From Helianthus annuus (lineage: Eukaryota; Streptophyta; Magnoliopsida; Asterales; Asteraceae): 64,000 bases of DNA. This document shows, piece by piece, positions 45,454 to 58,423 of the stretch. The stretch spans positions 125,710,526-125,774,525 of the forward strand of contig NC_035435.2 of NCBI RefSeq assembly GCF_002127325.2, in the 5' to 3' direction. The position numbers and the translations under genes were made by a program. Position 1 is the stretch's first letter. Every line of letters begins with the position of its first letter. The notes beneath the pieces were generated by a model, which saw only the letters and a program-made list of their open reading frames with translations, ran no database searches and was not told the origin of the DNA.

Positions 45454-47680
45454 CTCTGGTGCAAACCAAAGTTTTATAAATATTTCATTCTGCCAAACTC
45501 TTAACTTACTTTTAACCAGCATTAGGCAAATTTCTACAGTAGAAATGACAGATAGGAATTCAGTTAATAAGGTTCTGCAAAACGTAGAAATAGAACTTTT
45601 AAGTCATAAATTTCTGCAACCCCATTATCTATGAAATTGGTTGAATTTGATGATGTGTTAGGAATGGATTGGTTAGTAGCCAACCATGCTCGAATTCTCT
45701 GTGATAAGAACTTTATAGAAATTCAGGCACCCGCCGGAGAAGTAATTGTGATTACAGGAAATAAACCACGTAAGGTCACGAAGTTCATATCAGCAATGAA
45801 AGTTGCTAGTTATGAACGAAAGCAAGGAATAGTATATATGATTTCAGTAATCATTAGTACTAAGAGTAAAGAACTTAAGGAAATTCCTGTAGTTTCAGAA
45901 TACCCAGATGTATTCTCAGAAGAGTTACCAGGATTACCACCAGATAGGGAGATAGAATTTAGGATTAATCTAATTCCAGAAACTATACTGATAGCCAAGG
46001 CACCTTATCAGTTAGCACTCACAGAAATATTAAAACTGAAAAAGCAATTAGATGAATTACTAAGTAAAGGTTTCATACAACCTAGTTCATCCCCTTGGGG
46101 AGTACCAGTGTTGTTTGTTAAGAAAAAGGATGATCCGATGAGAATGTGTATTAATTATAGAGAATGGAATAAGGTTACAATTAAGAATCGATACCCATTA
46201 CCTAGGATTGATGATCTTTTCGATCAACTTCAAGGAGCTAGATATTTTTTCTAAGATATACCTACGTTCCGGATATCATCAATTAAAAGTACAAGAGAAA
46301 GACATACCTAAAACTGCTTTCAGAACTAGGTATGGTCATTACAAGTTTACAGTCATGCCCTTCGGATTAATGAATGCACCTGCAGCATTCATGGACAAAA
46401 TGAATAGGATCTGTAAACCATATTTGGATAAATTTTTAATTATCTTCATCGACGATATACTTATTTATGCCAAAAGTCAGGAAAAACATTATCAGCACTT
46501 GCATGCAATATTAACTTTGTTAAGAAAAGAGAAGCTTTTCGCCAAATTTTTCGAAGTGTGAATTTTGGCTGCCAGAAGTACAATCTCTGGGTCATATGGT
46601 GAATCATGAAGGTATTCACATAGATCCTGATAAGATAGCAGCAATTACCAAATGGCAGGTTCCGCAATCCGCAATGGAAATTAGGAGTTTTGTAGGTTTA
46701 GCCGGATACTATAAATGATTTATTAAGGATTTTTCCAAGATAGCTATATCATTAACTAAGCTAACCTGTAAAAACAGTTAAGTTTTAATAAGGACCTAAA
46801 CAAGAAGAAGCCTTTAGGATCTTAAAGTATAAATTAACAAATGTCCCAATCTTAGCCTTACCAGAAGGAATAGAAGATTTTAAAGTGTACGGTGATGCTT
46901 CAAAGCTAGCATTTGGATGTGTGTCAATACAACGCAAAAAGGTAATTGCGTATGCATCAAGGCAATTGAAAAAGCACGAAGAAAACTATACCACTCATGA
47001 CTTAGAATTAGGAGCCATAAGTTTTGCCCTTAATAATCAGAGACATTATCTGTATGGAAGTAAGTTTACTGTCTATATGGGTCATAAGAATTTAAGATAT
47101 ATATTTGAGCAAAAAGACTTAAACATAAGGCAAAGGAGATGGATGAAAATCCTAAGTGACTACGACTGTGATATTCAGTATCACGAAGGAAAGGCTGAAG
47201 ACGGCTAGAGATCGCCAGAAGAGTTATACAGATAATAGACAAAAGCCGTTGGAGTTTCAAGTTGGAGACAAAATGCTATTGAAAATATCTCCTCGGAAAG
47301 GAGTTGTTAGATTCGGTAAGAAAGGAAAGCTAAGTCCAAGGTACGTAGGACCATTTCCAGTGATCCAACGTATAGGACCAGTTGCTTATCGTTTACAACT
47401 ACCAGAAGAGTTAGCTGGAGTACGTGATGTATTTCATGTATCCAATCTCAAGAAATGTTTATCAGACGAATCCCTGGTAGTACCTCTTCAAGATATAGAG
47501 GTAAATGAAAAAAATTGAAATTTGTAGAGAAACCACCACAAATAGAAGATAGAAATATCAAGTTTCTCAAACACAAACGATTAGGGTTAGTTCAAGTATA
47601 GTGGGATTCAAAGATAGGACCCTAATACACTTGAGAGCTGAAATCAGAAATAAAGCGGAAATATCCTCATTTCTTCCAAT
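45351..47680 (+). pseudogene. Array copy 1: pol remnant lacking the integrase core
   Basis: The protease (LFDSGANQSFIN) is in a frame +1 to gag. A further break occurs at 45632, then [22 protein letters not shown] has [16 protein letters not shown], a stop at 46252, then [11 protein letters not shown]. More stops follow (for example after AGYYK at 46718). RNase H ([25 protein letters not shown]) has MGH where relatives have TDH, losing a conserved Asp. At about 47205 the sequence jumps from YHEGKAEDG directly to the integrase C-terminus ([27 protein letters not shown]), so the HHCC finger and DDE core are deleted. A decayed chromodomain-like tail follows. All these defects recur in copies 2 and 3. 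Confidence 0.9.
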
Positions 47681-47702
47681 AAATCTCGAGGACGAGATTT
47701 TT

Positions 47703-47718
47703 CTTAAGGTGGGGAGGA
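47703..47718 (+). promoter_or_regulatory. Polypurine tract, array copy 1
   Basis: AAGGTGGGGAGGA lies directly before the LTR start TGTAACAAC. Identical tracts precede the LTRs at 54510 and 60676. Confidence 0.8.
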
Positions 47719-49164
47719 TGTAACAACACTCACCAAAATTATTAATTTATTATTTTATTTGTTTAATAGAAAACCCTAATTAAGAAACCCAAGCAATTCT
47801 GCATAAACCCTAAAATTTTTAGAACAATTGGAATTAGCATCAGGGCCCCTAAAACTTAAGAGGGGTAAACCCTAGCCAACGATTATCCTTATAATTTGCT
47901 GTAGGAATTGAATTTCATCGAATTATGACTCACCAAGGCTATGTTGGACACGAACCTACCCTACCCTAAATGGACACCCCAGGCGATACGCAGCACGTGA
48001 CACGGATTCTTCCGCGACTAGCGGGAGGCGCCAATTTTGGGTATAAATAGAGGGGCCTGGCACTTGCATTCTGTTGATTGTTCGACGTTAAAATTCAAAA
48101 TATACTACGAGATATTAGCTGATTACTATAAAACACACACAAATCACGAAGTGCTGCCGCAAAACAGGGTAATAACTCGATCGCTATTACGATTCAACGT
48201 CCGATCGATTGAAACTATCCAACGATTGTTTGAATGCTTCTCAAATTGAGCTTATACTTTGTTATTCATCGTGATTTCGACTTGAATGTTTGAGTGCTGT
48301 CCGAACTCGGGCTATACTCTGTCATTCGTTGTGAATCCGCTGAATTATTAAGTATTGCACTTTGTTAATCGTTGTGAGGGTTTAATCTCGTGAATTGTCG
48401 TAACTGTTGTATTAGTTACTAACCCAGTTTGTGTGCACTGTTATTAAAATTAGGTTAAACAAGGCTAAATCAGTAGGCTTATACTCTGCTCGTTAAATCT
48501 ACAATGTGAGTCATTCTCTTTTTATCAACTGTTTTACAATACTCCAAATTATTTTCAAAAGTTATAATTACAGGGACTAAGTCGTGGATATCTTGAATCA
48601 CTGGCTATTGGGGTATTGTGCACATTACTAATTTTCTCCCAGTTAGGTTCATTAACCTACTAGGGATAATCATCACTATTTGGGTTCATTGACCTAATAG
48701 TGGTATGACCATCGTCACCATTGTGACATGTCACCATTGTGACACGCCGCCAGATAGAAATAAGATATAAACCATTATAATCGCTCTTATGCTGTAATTT
48801 ATAACTAAGTGTCATTTTATTAAAATGAATGATTCACTCAGTATTTCCCCGCTGACAAAAACTTTTTCAAACATGTTTCAGGTGATCTGTTGTGAGCTAA
48901 GAAAAGTGCCGTGGAGCACTACCAGCTTAGAGAAGTGGCTCAATGTAAATAAATAAAGAAACATGTTTTGAAAAATAAAGATTTCCCAGTGAAATCACCT
49001 TATTGTAAATTACTAGGATTTTATCCCTAAATTATGTAAACGGGCATTTTTTAATATTTCAAGATCCTGTTTTAAAAGACTTCCGCTGTCGCCTAAATTA
49101 AATACCACGGGATTTCTGTCCCGCGGCTCCTGAAACGGGTCAAACCCGGTCGGGGGCCGTGACA
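47719..49164 (+). repeat. Array LTR 1 (1,446 bp)
   Basis: It begins TGTAACAACACTCACC and ends GGGGGCCGTGACA, with a TATA-like GGTATAAATAGAGG at 48040. It is nearly identical to LTRs 2 and 3, with a few substitutions each. It is followed by PBS and leader, so it serves as 3' LTR of copy 1 and 5' LTR of copy 2. Confidence 0.93.
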
Positions 49165-49172
49165 GAAAAAGG

Positions 49173-49185
49173 TGGTATCAGAGCC
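49173..49185 (+). promoter_or_regulatory. Primer binding site, array copy 2
   Basis: TGGTATCAGAGCC lies 8 bp after LTR 1 and is complementary to initiator tRNA-Met. The same site follows LTR 2 at 55963-55975. Confidence 0.9.
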
Positions 49186-49553
49186 ACTGATTAAGCCACT
49201 AATTTAAGCCAATTAAGTATTTAGAAAATACTTAATTTTTATTAAATTGCTATTTTGTGATTATGTGTTTTATTATCTGACTAATTGTGTACAGTATGGG
49301 CAGATCTTTATATGTTAGCCAATATAGCAATTAATGCAAATCCTTAAATAATTTGACCCAAGTTTTAGTACCTTTATTATCTACCGTCTAGAAACCTTAT
49401 TCAGTAAATAAATAAATTTACAAATAAAACCTAGTGTGTTTTACATTTTCGTTGTTTTGGTAGTTACCCAGTATGAAATAATATTTAAAAGTTTTTCTAT
49501 AAAATTTTGTTATAAATTTTAACTTAGTAATTGTGTGTATTTTGCTAAATAGC

Positions 49554-50112
49554 ATGAGTGACTTGTCTGACGCCATTCAGGATTTAAATCTCTATCCGGT
49601 AAGAATAGAGGTTTCCAGAGATTTCAATAGGTATATACCAGACATAGAAGAACCTATAGAATTCAATGCTTTATCTCTCAAGAAACCCAAGCCTAAGAAA
49701 ATAGAAATTGGGGAAGTTTTAGGCAGATTGAAAGGTTACCATCTCAGGAAGAGCTAGATTTTATATTGACAAGCTATAATACTATTAAGCCTGTTAATGA
49801 AAATGTTTTTATTCACTTTCTTGAAACACAACTACCAATGAACTTAGAGCCAGCTATTCCAAACCTTCAATCCACTCGCAAATAGACGAATGGTTAACCA
49901 ATGAAATACAGTTCCAAAACAATCCCTATAAGCTTTTTCCTCAGTTCAATCCAGAACCTTTACCAAATCCACCAATGAGTAACGAGAATATGGCTGAACT
50001 CCGCCACTTTGGCAAAGAACTAATGGATACTGGGAATAGGATCCAAGAGATTGGGGGACACATCTCCTGGAAATACGAGGAGAGGGAACGCCATTACTCG
50101 AATATCATTTGA
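49554..50112 (+). pseudogene. Array copy 2: extra ORF between PBS and gag (unknown protein)
   Basis: The long leader holds a coding-like stretch separate from gag. It starts MSDLSDAIQDLNLYPVRIEV and after two frame changes continues LPSQEELDFILTSYN, then HSQIDEWLTNEIQFQNN, and ends GHISWKYEERERHYSNII before TGA at 50110. About 185 residues would result; at least two frame breaks are needed. No known domain is recognised. The middle and C-terminal parts are charged and could be helical. The same segment with the same breaks, 559 bp long, is at 56344-56902. Extra ORFs before gag are known from the Ogre/Tat lineage, but I know of none in Tekay-like elements. It might instead be a captured or very decayed sequence. 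Confidence 0.55.
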
Positions 50113-50343
50113 CAAAGGATAGGAGAGTTATGGAACTGTGGTTGTATAATAGTAATATTCAAAATTAGTCTGTAAGATAACCTAAAATAAAACTTTGTAA
50201 GATAATGGTGTGTATTGATGCATACTATTAAATATACATGGAAATCAAGAAATCAATAAGTTTGGCTATATGTGTATTGTGAAATTAATTATTTTATGTA
50301 TATGTATAATTGTTATTATTAATACTAACAAATATATTATCAG

Positions 50344-51632
50344 ATGGAAAATGCTAATAATGAACCAGTTAATGAGGTTAATCAATCTGAGCAACAACCA
50401 GGGGATCAATATATGACTAGGCAGGATATAGAAAATATTGTTGCTCAAGGGATAGCCAACACTATTCCAGCAATAGTTGCTCAAGGGATAACCAACGCTA
50501 TTCCAGCAATCGTTGCTGCTGTTAAAAATCCAATAGAACCACAACAAATCGTTCCTAGCAAACGTATTTCTGAAGATAACTTCAGTAATAGCGTAAACGG
50601 AGGCAATGATCATGTTAATCATGATAATGAACCATGGCAAGCTCCTCCCCCTAAGAAAATGAAAGCTGCAACGCCTGGTTGCACTTACAAAGAATTTCTT
50701 GCTTGTAAACCCACTGAGTTTGCAGGCAATGAAGGAGCGACTGCGGCACTACGTTGGTTAGAGAAAACCGAGGCAGCAATTGCCATAAGTAAATGTGCTC
50801 AGGATGATCAGGTCATGTACGCGTCAAACCTTTTCAAAGAAGGGGCGCTAGAATGGTGGAATACGGTGTTACAAGCAAAAGGAAGAAGGATGGCGTATGC
50901 TATGAACTGGGAAGAATTTAAGAGCTTTGTAGAAAGAAAATTCTGTCCCGAATATGAAAAGGAACAAATGACAAATAAGTTTTTAACCCACCGAATGGTG
51001 GATGTAGATTGTCGAAAGTTTACTTCGACATTTTTCGAGTATGCTCGAGTAGTACCAACCCTGGCTTCGCCAGAGCCGGTACTTATTTCTCGTTATATTT
51101 GGGGATTGATTGCTGAAATCCGTAATATCGACAAGGCTGCGCAACCTCGCACGATTGATGATGCGGTGGATTTTGCCAATACTCTGACTGACGAACTAGT
51201 ACGGACAAGAGAAGAAAATAGAAGGAAGGAAGTAGCCCAAAAGATTACCCAAGGATTCCGTCCGGGTAACCATAACAATTTCAAGAAAGGAGGAAATGGG
51301 CAATCTTCCACTAGCCCATTTTGCAATTCTTGCAAAAAAAGCATTTTGGAAGATGCAAAGGATATTGCAATTTTTGCAAAATTCCGGGGCATCAAGAAGA
51401 AGACTGCAAGAGGAAGAGATTTTCAGTCTGCTACAACTGTGGAGAAGCTGGACATCTTAGGCCAGATTGTCCAAAACTGAACAAACTATCTAACAATAAA
51501 GCTAAACCTGCAGAAGAAGCAAAAAAGGAATGTAAGAGCCTTCCAACTGACTGCTCAGGAAGTAGAGCTCATTCCAGATGTGATAGCCGGTACGTTCTTA
51601 GTTCACAACGTTTACACAAAAGTATTATTTGA
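50344..51632 (+). pseudogene. Array copy 2: gag with a frameshift before the zinc knuckles
   Basis: The complete N-terminus starts MENANNEPVNEVNQSEQ. A 45-bp in-frame tandem duplication gives IVAQGIANTIPA followed by IVAQGITNAIPA. A capsid domain follows (FAGNEGATAALRWLEK, LEWWNTVLQ, FCPEYEKEQ). A private one-base loss near 51338 (CNSCKK) shifts the frame, so the two CCHC knuckles (CNFCKIPGHQEEDC, CYNCGEAGHLRPDC) lie in the next frame, 51321-51632. Gag would otherwise be about 410 residues. Confidence 0.9.
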
Positions 51633-54470
51633 CTCTGGTGCAAACCAAAGTTTTATAAATATTTCATTCTGCCAAACTCTTAACTTACTTTTAACCAGCA
51701 TTAGGCAAATTTCTACAGTAGACACGACAGATAGGAATTCCGTTAATAAGGTTCTACAAAACGTAGAAATAGAACTTTTAAGTCATAAATTTCTGCAACC
51801 CCATTATCTATGAAATTAGTTGAATTTGATGATGTGTTAGGAATGGATTGGTTAGTAGCCAACCATGCTCGAATTCTCTGTGATAAGAACTTTATAGAAA
51901 TTCAGGCACCCGCCGGAGAAGTAATTGTGATTACAGGAAATAAACCACGTAAGGTCACGAAGTTCATATCAGCAATGAAAGTTGCTAGTTATGAACGAAA
52001 GCAAGGAATAGTATATATGATTTCAGTAATCATTAGTACTAAGAGTAAAGAACTTAAGGAAATTCCTGTAGTTTCAGAATACCCAGATGTATTCTCAGAA
52101 GAGTTACCAGGATTACCACCAGATAGGGAGATAGAATTTAGGATTAATCTAATTCCAGAAACTATACCGATAGCCAAGGCACCTTATCAGTTAGCACTCA
52201 CATAAATATTAAAACTGAAAAAGCAATTAGATGAATTACTAAGTAAAGGTTTCATACAACCTAGTTCATCCCCTTGGGGAGTACCAGTGTTGTTTGTTAA
52301 GAAAAAGGATGATCCGATGAGAATTTGTATTAATTATAGAGAATCGAATAAGGTTACAATTAAGAATCGATACCCATTACCTAGGATTGATGATCTTTTC
52401 GATCAACTTCAAGGAGCAAGATATTTTTTCTAAGATATACCTACGTTCCGGATATCATCAATTAAAAGTACAAGAGAAAGACATACCTAAAACTGCTTGC
52501 AGAACTAGGTATGGTCATTACAAGTTTACAGCCATGCCCTTCGGATTAATGAATGCACCTGCAGCATTCATGGACAAAATGAATAGGATCTGTAAACCAT
52601 ATTAAAACCTTATTAATAAGCAACTACTTTATGCATATGGTAGTTGTACCATTGGCTTTGAGAGTTTTTCAAAAATAAATTGGATTTTTTCTTTCTAACC
52701 CTAAAATTTCAATATTTGACAATTTAAGTCTAAAGTTTCATTATTTGGTAATTTAAACCCTTTGATTAGTTTGATTTTTCACTTATACTTCAAAAGTTTC
52801 TATCTTTTGCAAATTAACCCCTTTTATTTTTTTACTTTTAACCCAAAGCTTTTCATCATTTGCAATTTAACCCCAACACTTTTTAACTTTCAACTTTGAT
52901 CCTTTATACTTTACATCTTTCGCAAGTTTTCCGTTTAAAGTTTCGTTCTAAATTTTCTGAGTTAACACGCTGCAATGTGCGTGTGGGGTTCAACGTTCTT
53001 TCATCTATTTTTTCCCGTTTGACATGCCTGTCGCAGCACATGTATTTTCCCCCATTTGATAAGTATGTCGCAACGCGCGGGTCAGAGATCAACTTAGTTA
53101 TTCTTTTCTATGTTTTACACATAGGTTCGCGGTAATATAAGAAACATTTGACGTTCATCTAATATAATATATAACTAACGAATCCCCGCCGCATTGCGGC
53201 GGGTGATAATTCTAGTTTGGATAAATTTGTAATTATCTTCATCGACGATATACTTATTTATGCCAAAAGTCAGGAAAAACATTATCAGCACTTGCATGCA
53301 ATATTAACTTTGTTAAGAAAAGAGAAGCTTTTCGCCAAATTTTTCGAAGTGTGAATTTTGGCTGCCAGAAGTACAATCTCTGGGTCATATGGTGAATCAT
53401 GAAGGTATTCACATAGATCCTGATAAGATAGCAGTAATTACCAAATGGCAGGTTCCGCAATCCGCAATGGAAATTAGGAGTTTTGTAGGTTTAGCCGGAT
53501 ACTATAAATGATTTATTAAGGATTTTTCCAAGATAGCTATATCATTAACTAAGCTAACCTGTAAAAACAGTTAAGTTAGAATAAGGACCTAAACAAGAAG
53601 AAGCCTTTAGGATCTTAAAGTATAAATTAACAAAAGTCCCAATCTTAGCCTTACCAGAAGGAATAGAAGATTTTAAAGTATACGGTGATGCTTCAAAGCT
53701 AGCATTTTGATGTGTGTTAATACAACGCAAAAAGGTAATTGCGTATGCATCAAGGCAATTGAAAAAGCACGAAGAAAACTATACCACTCATGACTTAGAA
53801 TTAGGAGCCATAAGTTTTGCCCTTAATAATCAGAGACATTATCTGTATGGAAGTAAGTTTACTGTCTATATGGGTCATAAGAATTTAAGATATATTTGAG
53901 CAAAAAGACTTAAACATAAGGCAAAGGAGATGGATGAAAATCCTAAGTGACTACGACTGTGATATTCAGTATCACGAAGGAAAGGCTGAAGACGGCTAGA
54001 GATCGCCAGAAGAGTTATACAGATAATAGACGAAAGCCGTTGGAGTTTCAAGTTGGAGACAAAATGCTATTGAAAATATCTCCTCGGAAAGGAGTTGTTA
54101 AATTCGGTAAGAAAGGAAAGCTAAGTCCAAGGTATGTAGGACCATTTCCAGTGATCCAACGTATAGGACCAGTTGCTTATCGTTTACAACTACCAGAAGA
54201 GTTAGCTGGAGTACGTGATGTATTTCATGTATCCAATCTCAAGAAATGTTTATCAGACGAATCCCTGGTAGTACCTCTTCAAGATATAGAGGTAAATGAA
54301 AAAAATTGAAATTTGTAGAGAAACCACCACAAATAGAAGATAGAAAGATCAAGTTTCTCAAACACAAACGATTAGGGTTAGTTCAAGTATAGTGGGATTC
54401 AAAGATAGGACCCTAATACACTTGAGAGCTGAAATCAGAAATAAAGCGGAAATATCCTCATTTCTTCCAA
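51530..54470 (+). pseudogene. Array copy 2: pol remnant interrupted by a Helitron
   Basis: Same protease, RT and RNase H remnants and the same integrase-core deletion as copy 1. Extra private damage includes a stop after QLALT (52202) and one in the RNase H start (AGCATTTTGATG at 53702). A 614-bp Helitron at 52602-53215 splits RT between CKPY and the [10 protein letters not shown] box. The integrase tail reads [15 protein letters not shown] at about 54125. Confidence 0.9.
52602..53215 (+). mobile_element. Non-autonomous Helitron (family H1) with two empty-site controls, 614 bp
   Basis: Copies 1 and 3 of the array read CCATATTTGGATAAATTT without interruption. In copy 2 this is split between A and T by 614 bp. 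The insert ends with the hairpin CCCGCCGC-ATT-GCGGCGGG (53185-53203), TGATAATT and CTAG, textbook for Helitron 3' ends. Its 5' end is TTAAAACCTTATTAATAAGC, so it starts TT rather than the canonical TC. No target duplication is produced. There is no coding sequence. Confidence 0.92.
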
Positions 54471-54509
54471 TAAATCTCGAGGACGAGATTTTTCTTAAGG
54501 TGGGGAGGA

Positions 54510-55954
54510 TGTAACAACTCTCACCAAAATTATTAATTTATTATTTTATTTGTTTAATAGAAAACCCTAATTAAGAAACCCAAGCAATTCTGCATAAACC
54601 CTAAAATTTTTAGAACAATTGGAATTAGGATCAGGGCCCCTAAAACTCAAGAGGGGTAAACCCTAGCCAACGATTATCCTTATAATTTGCTGTAGGAATT
54701 GAATTTCGTCGAATTATGACTCACCAAGGCTATGTTGGACACGAACCTACCCTACCCTAAATGGACACCCCAGGCGATACGTGGCACGTGACACGGATTC
54801 TTCCGCGACTAGCGGGAGGCGCCAATTTTGGGTATAAATAGAGGGGCCTAGCACTTGCATTCTGTTGATTGTTCGACGTTAAAATTCAAAATATACTACG
54901 AGATATTAGCTGATTACTATAAAACACACACAAACACGAAGTGCTGCCGCAAAACAGGGTAATAACTCGATCGCTATTACGATTCAACGTCCGATCGATT
55001 GAAACTATCCAACGATTGTTTGAATGCTGCTCAAATTGAGCTTATACTTTGTTATTCATCGTGATTTCGACTTGAATGTTTGAGTGCTGTCCGAACTCGG
55101 GCTATACTCTGTCATTCGTTGTGAATCCGCTGAATTGTTAAGTATTGCACTTTGTTAATCGTTGTGAGGGTTTAATCTCGTGAATTGTCGTAACTGTTGT
55201 ATTAGTTACTAACCCAGTTTGTGTGCACTGTTATTACAATTAGGTTAAACAAGGCTAAATCAGTAGGCTTATACTCTGCTCGTTAAATCTACAATGTGAG
55301 TCATTCTCTTTTTATCAACTGTTTTACAATACTCCAAATTATTTTCAAAAGTTATAATTACAGGGACTAAGTCGTGGATATCTTGAATCACTGGCTATTG
55401 GGGTATTGTGCACATTACTAATTTTCTCCCAGTTAGGTTCAATAACCTACTAGGGATAATCATCACTATTTGGGTTCATTGACCTAATAGTGGTATGACC
55501 ATCGTCACCATTGTGACATGTCACCATTGTGACACGACGCCAGATAGAAATAAGATATAAACCATTATAGTCGCTCTTATGCTGTAATTTATAACTAAGT
55601 GTCATTTTATTAAAATGAATGATTCACTCAGTATTTCCCCGCTGACAAAACCTTTTTCAAACATGTTTTAGGTGATCTGTTGTGAGCTAAGAAAAGTGCC
55701 GTGGAGCACTACCAGCTTAGAGAAGTGGCTCAATGTAAATAAATAAAGAAACATGTTTTGAAAAATAAAGATTTCCCAGTGAAATCACCTTATTGTAAAT
55801 TACTAGGATTTTATCCCTAAATTATGTAAACGGGCAGTTTTTAATATTTCAAGATCCTGTTTTAAAAGACTTCCGCTGTCGCCTAAATTAAATACCACGG
55901 GATTTCTGTCCCGCGGCTCCTGAAACGGGTCAAACCCGGTCGGGGGCCGTGACA
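54510..55954 (+). repeat. Array LTR 2 (1,445 bp)
   Basis: Shared by copies 2 and 3. Starts TGTAACAACTCTCACC, ends GGGGGCCGTGACA. PBS follows at 55963. Confidence 0.93.
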
Positions 55955-56343
55955 GAAAAAGGTGGTATCAGAGCCACTGATTAAGCCACTAATTTAAGCC
56001 AATTAAGTATTTAGAAAATACTTAATTTTTATTAAATTGCTATTTTGTGATTATGTGTTTTATTATCTGACTAATTGTGTACAGTATGGGCAGATCTTTA
56101 TATGTTAGCCAATATAGCAATTAATGCAAATCCTTAAATAATTTGACCCAAGTTTTAGTACCTTTATTATCTACCGTCTAGAAACCTTATTCAGTAAATA
56201 AATAAATTTACAAATAAAACCTCGTGTGATTTAAATTTCCGTTGTTTTGGTAGTTACCCAGTATGAAATAATATTTAAAAGTTTTTCTATAAAATTTTGT
56301 TATAAATTTTAACTTAGTAATTGTGTGTATTTTGCTAAACAGC

Positions 56344-56902
56344 ATGAGTGACTTGTCTGACGCCCTTCAGGATTTAAATCTCTATCCGGTAAGAATAGAG
56401 GTTTCCAGAGATTTCAATAGGTATATACCAGACATAGAAGAACCTATAGAATTCAATGCTTTATCTCTCAAGAAACCCAAGCCTAAGAAAATAGAAATTG
56501 GGGAAGTTTTAGGCAAATTGAAAGGTTACCATCTCAGGAAGAGCTAGATTTTATATTGACAAGCTATAATACTATTAAGCCTGTTAATGAAAATGTTTTT
56601 ATTCACTTTCTTGAAACACAACTACCAATGAACTTAGAACCAGCTATTCCAAACCTTCAATCCACTCGCAAATAGATGAATGGTTAACTAATGAAATACA
56701 GTTCCAAAACAATCGCTATAAGCTTTTTCCTCAGTTCAATCCAGAACCTTTACCAAATCCACCAATGAGTAACGAGAATATGGCTGAACTCCGCCACTTT
56801 GGCAAAGAACTAATGGATACTGGGAATAGGATCCAAGAGATTGGGGGACAGATCTCCTGGAAATACGAGGAGAGGGAACGCCATTACTCGAATATCATTT
56901 GA
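56344..56902 (+). pseudogene. Array copy 3: extra ORF between PBS and gag
   Basis: Second copy of the 559-bp leader ORF region described at 49554, with only a few substitutions (for example Ile to Leu in MSDLSDALQ) and the same two frame breaks. Identical length and breaks show that the damage predates the duplication. Function unknown. Confidence 0.55.
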
Positions 56903-57133
56903 CAAAGGATAGGAGAGTTATGGAACTGTGGTTGTATAATAGTAATAGTCAAAATTAGTCTGTAAAATAACCTAAAATAAAACTTTGTAAGATAATGGTG
57001 TGTATTGATGCATACTAGTAAATATACATGGAAATCAAGAAATCAATAAGTTTGGCTATATGTGTATTGTGAAATTAATTATTTTATGTATAGGTATAAT
57101 TGTTATTATTAATACTAATAAATATATTATCAG

Positions 57134-58423
57134 ATGGAAAATGCTAATAATGAACCAGTTAATGAGGTTAATCAATCTGAGCAACAACCAGGGGATCAAT
57201 ATATGACTAGGCAGGATATAGAAAATATTGTTGCTCAAGGGATAGCCAACACTATTCCAGCAATAGTTGCTCAAGGGATAACCAACGCTATACCAGCAAT
57301 CGTTGCTGCTGTTAAAAATCCAATAGAACCACAACAAATCGTTCCTAGCAAACGTATTTCTGAAGATAACTTCAGTAATAGCGTAAACGGAGGCAATGAT
57401 CATGTTAATCATGATAATGAACCATGGCAAGCTCCTCCCCCTAAGAAAATGAAAGCTGCAACGCCTGGTTGCACTTACAAATAATTTCTTGCTTGTAAAC
57501 CCACTGAGTTTGCAGGCAATGAAGGAGCGACTGCGGCACTACGTTGGTTAGAGAAAACCGAGGCAGTAATTGCCATAAGTAAATGTGCTCAGGATGATCA
57601 GGTCATGTACGCGTCAAACCTTTTCAAAGAAGGGGCGCTAGAATGGTGGAATACGGTGTTACAAGCAAAAGGAAGAAGGATGGCGTATGCTATGAACTGG
57701 GAAGAATTTAAGAGCTTTGTAGAAAGAAAATTCTGTCCCGAATATGAAAAGGAACAAATGACAAATAAGTTTTTAATCCACCGGATGGTGGATGTAGATT
57801 GTCGAAAGTATACTTCGACGTTTTTCGAGTATGCTCGAGTAGTACCAACCCTGGCTTCGCCAGAGCCGGTACTTATTTCTCGTTATATTTGGGGATTGAT
57901 TGCTGAAATCCGTAATATCGTCAAGGCTGCGAAACCTCGCACGATTGATGATGCGGTGGATTTAGCCAATACTCTGACTGACGAACTAGTACGGACAAGA
58001 GAAGAAAATAGAAGGAAGGAAGTAGCCCAAAAGATTACCCAAGGATTCCGTCCGGGTAACCATAACAATTTCAAGAAAGGAGGAAATGGGCAATCTTCCA
58101 CTAGCCCATTTTGCAATTCTTGCAAAAGAAAGCATTTTGGAAGATGCAAAGGATATTGCAATATTTGCAAAATTCCGGGGCATCAAGAAGAAGACTGCAG
58201 GAGGAAGAGATTTTCAGTCTGCTACAACTGTGGAGAAGCTGGACATCTTAGGCCAGATTGTCCAAAACTGAACAAACTATCTAACAATAAAGCTAGACAT
58301 GCAGAAGAAGCAAAAAAGGAATGTAAGAGCCTTCCAGCTGACTGCTCAAGAAGCAGAGCTCATTCCAGATGTGATAGCCGGTACGTTCTTAGTTCACAAC
58401 GTTTACACAAAAGTATTATTTGA
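57134..58423 (+). pseudogene. Array copy 3: gag with an early stop
   Basis: Starts MENANNEPVNEVNQSEQ as in copy 2. A private stop (TAA in place of GAA, 57482-57484) follows TPGCTYK. The frame then stays open through the capsid region and both CCHC knuckles (CNICKIPGHQEEDC, CYNCGEAGHLRPDC). Apart from that stop this is the best-preserved gag of the array. The +1-frame protease overlaps its end from 58299. Confidence 0.9.
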
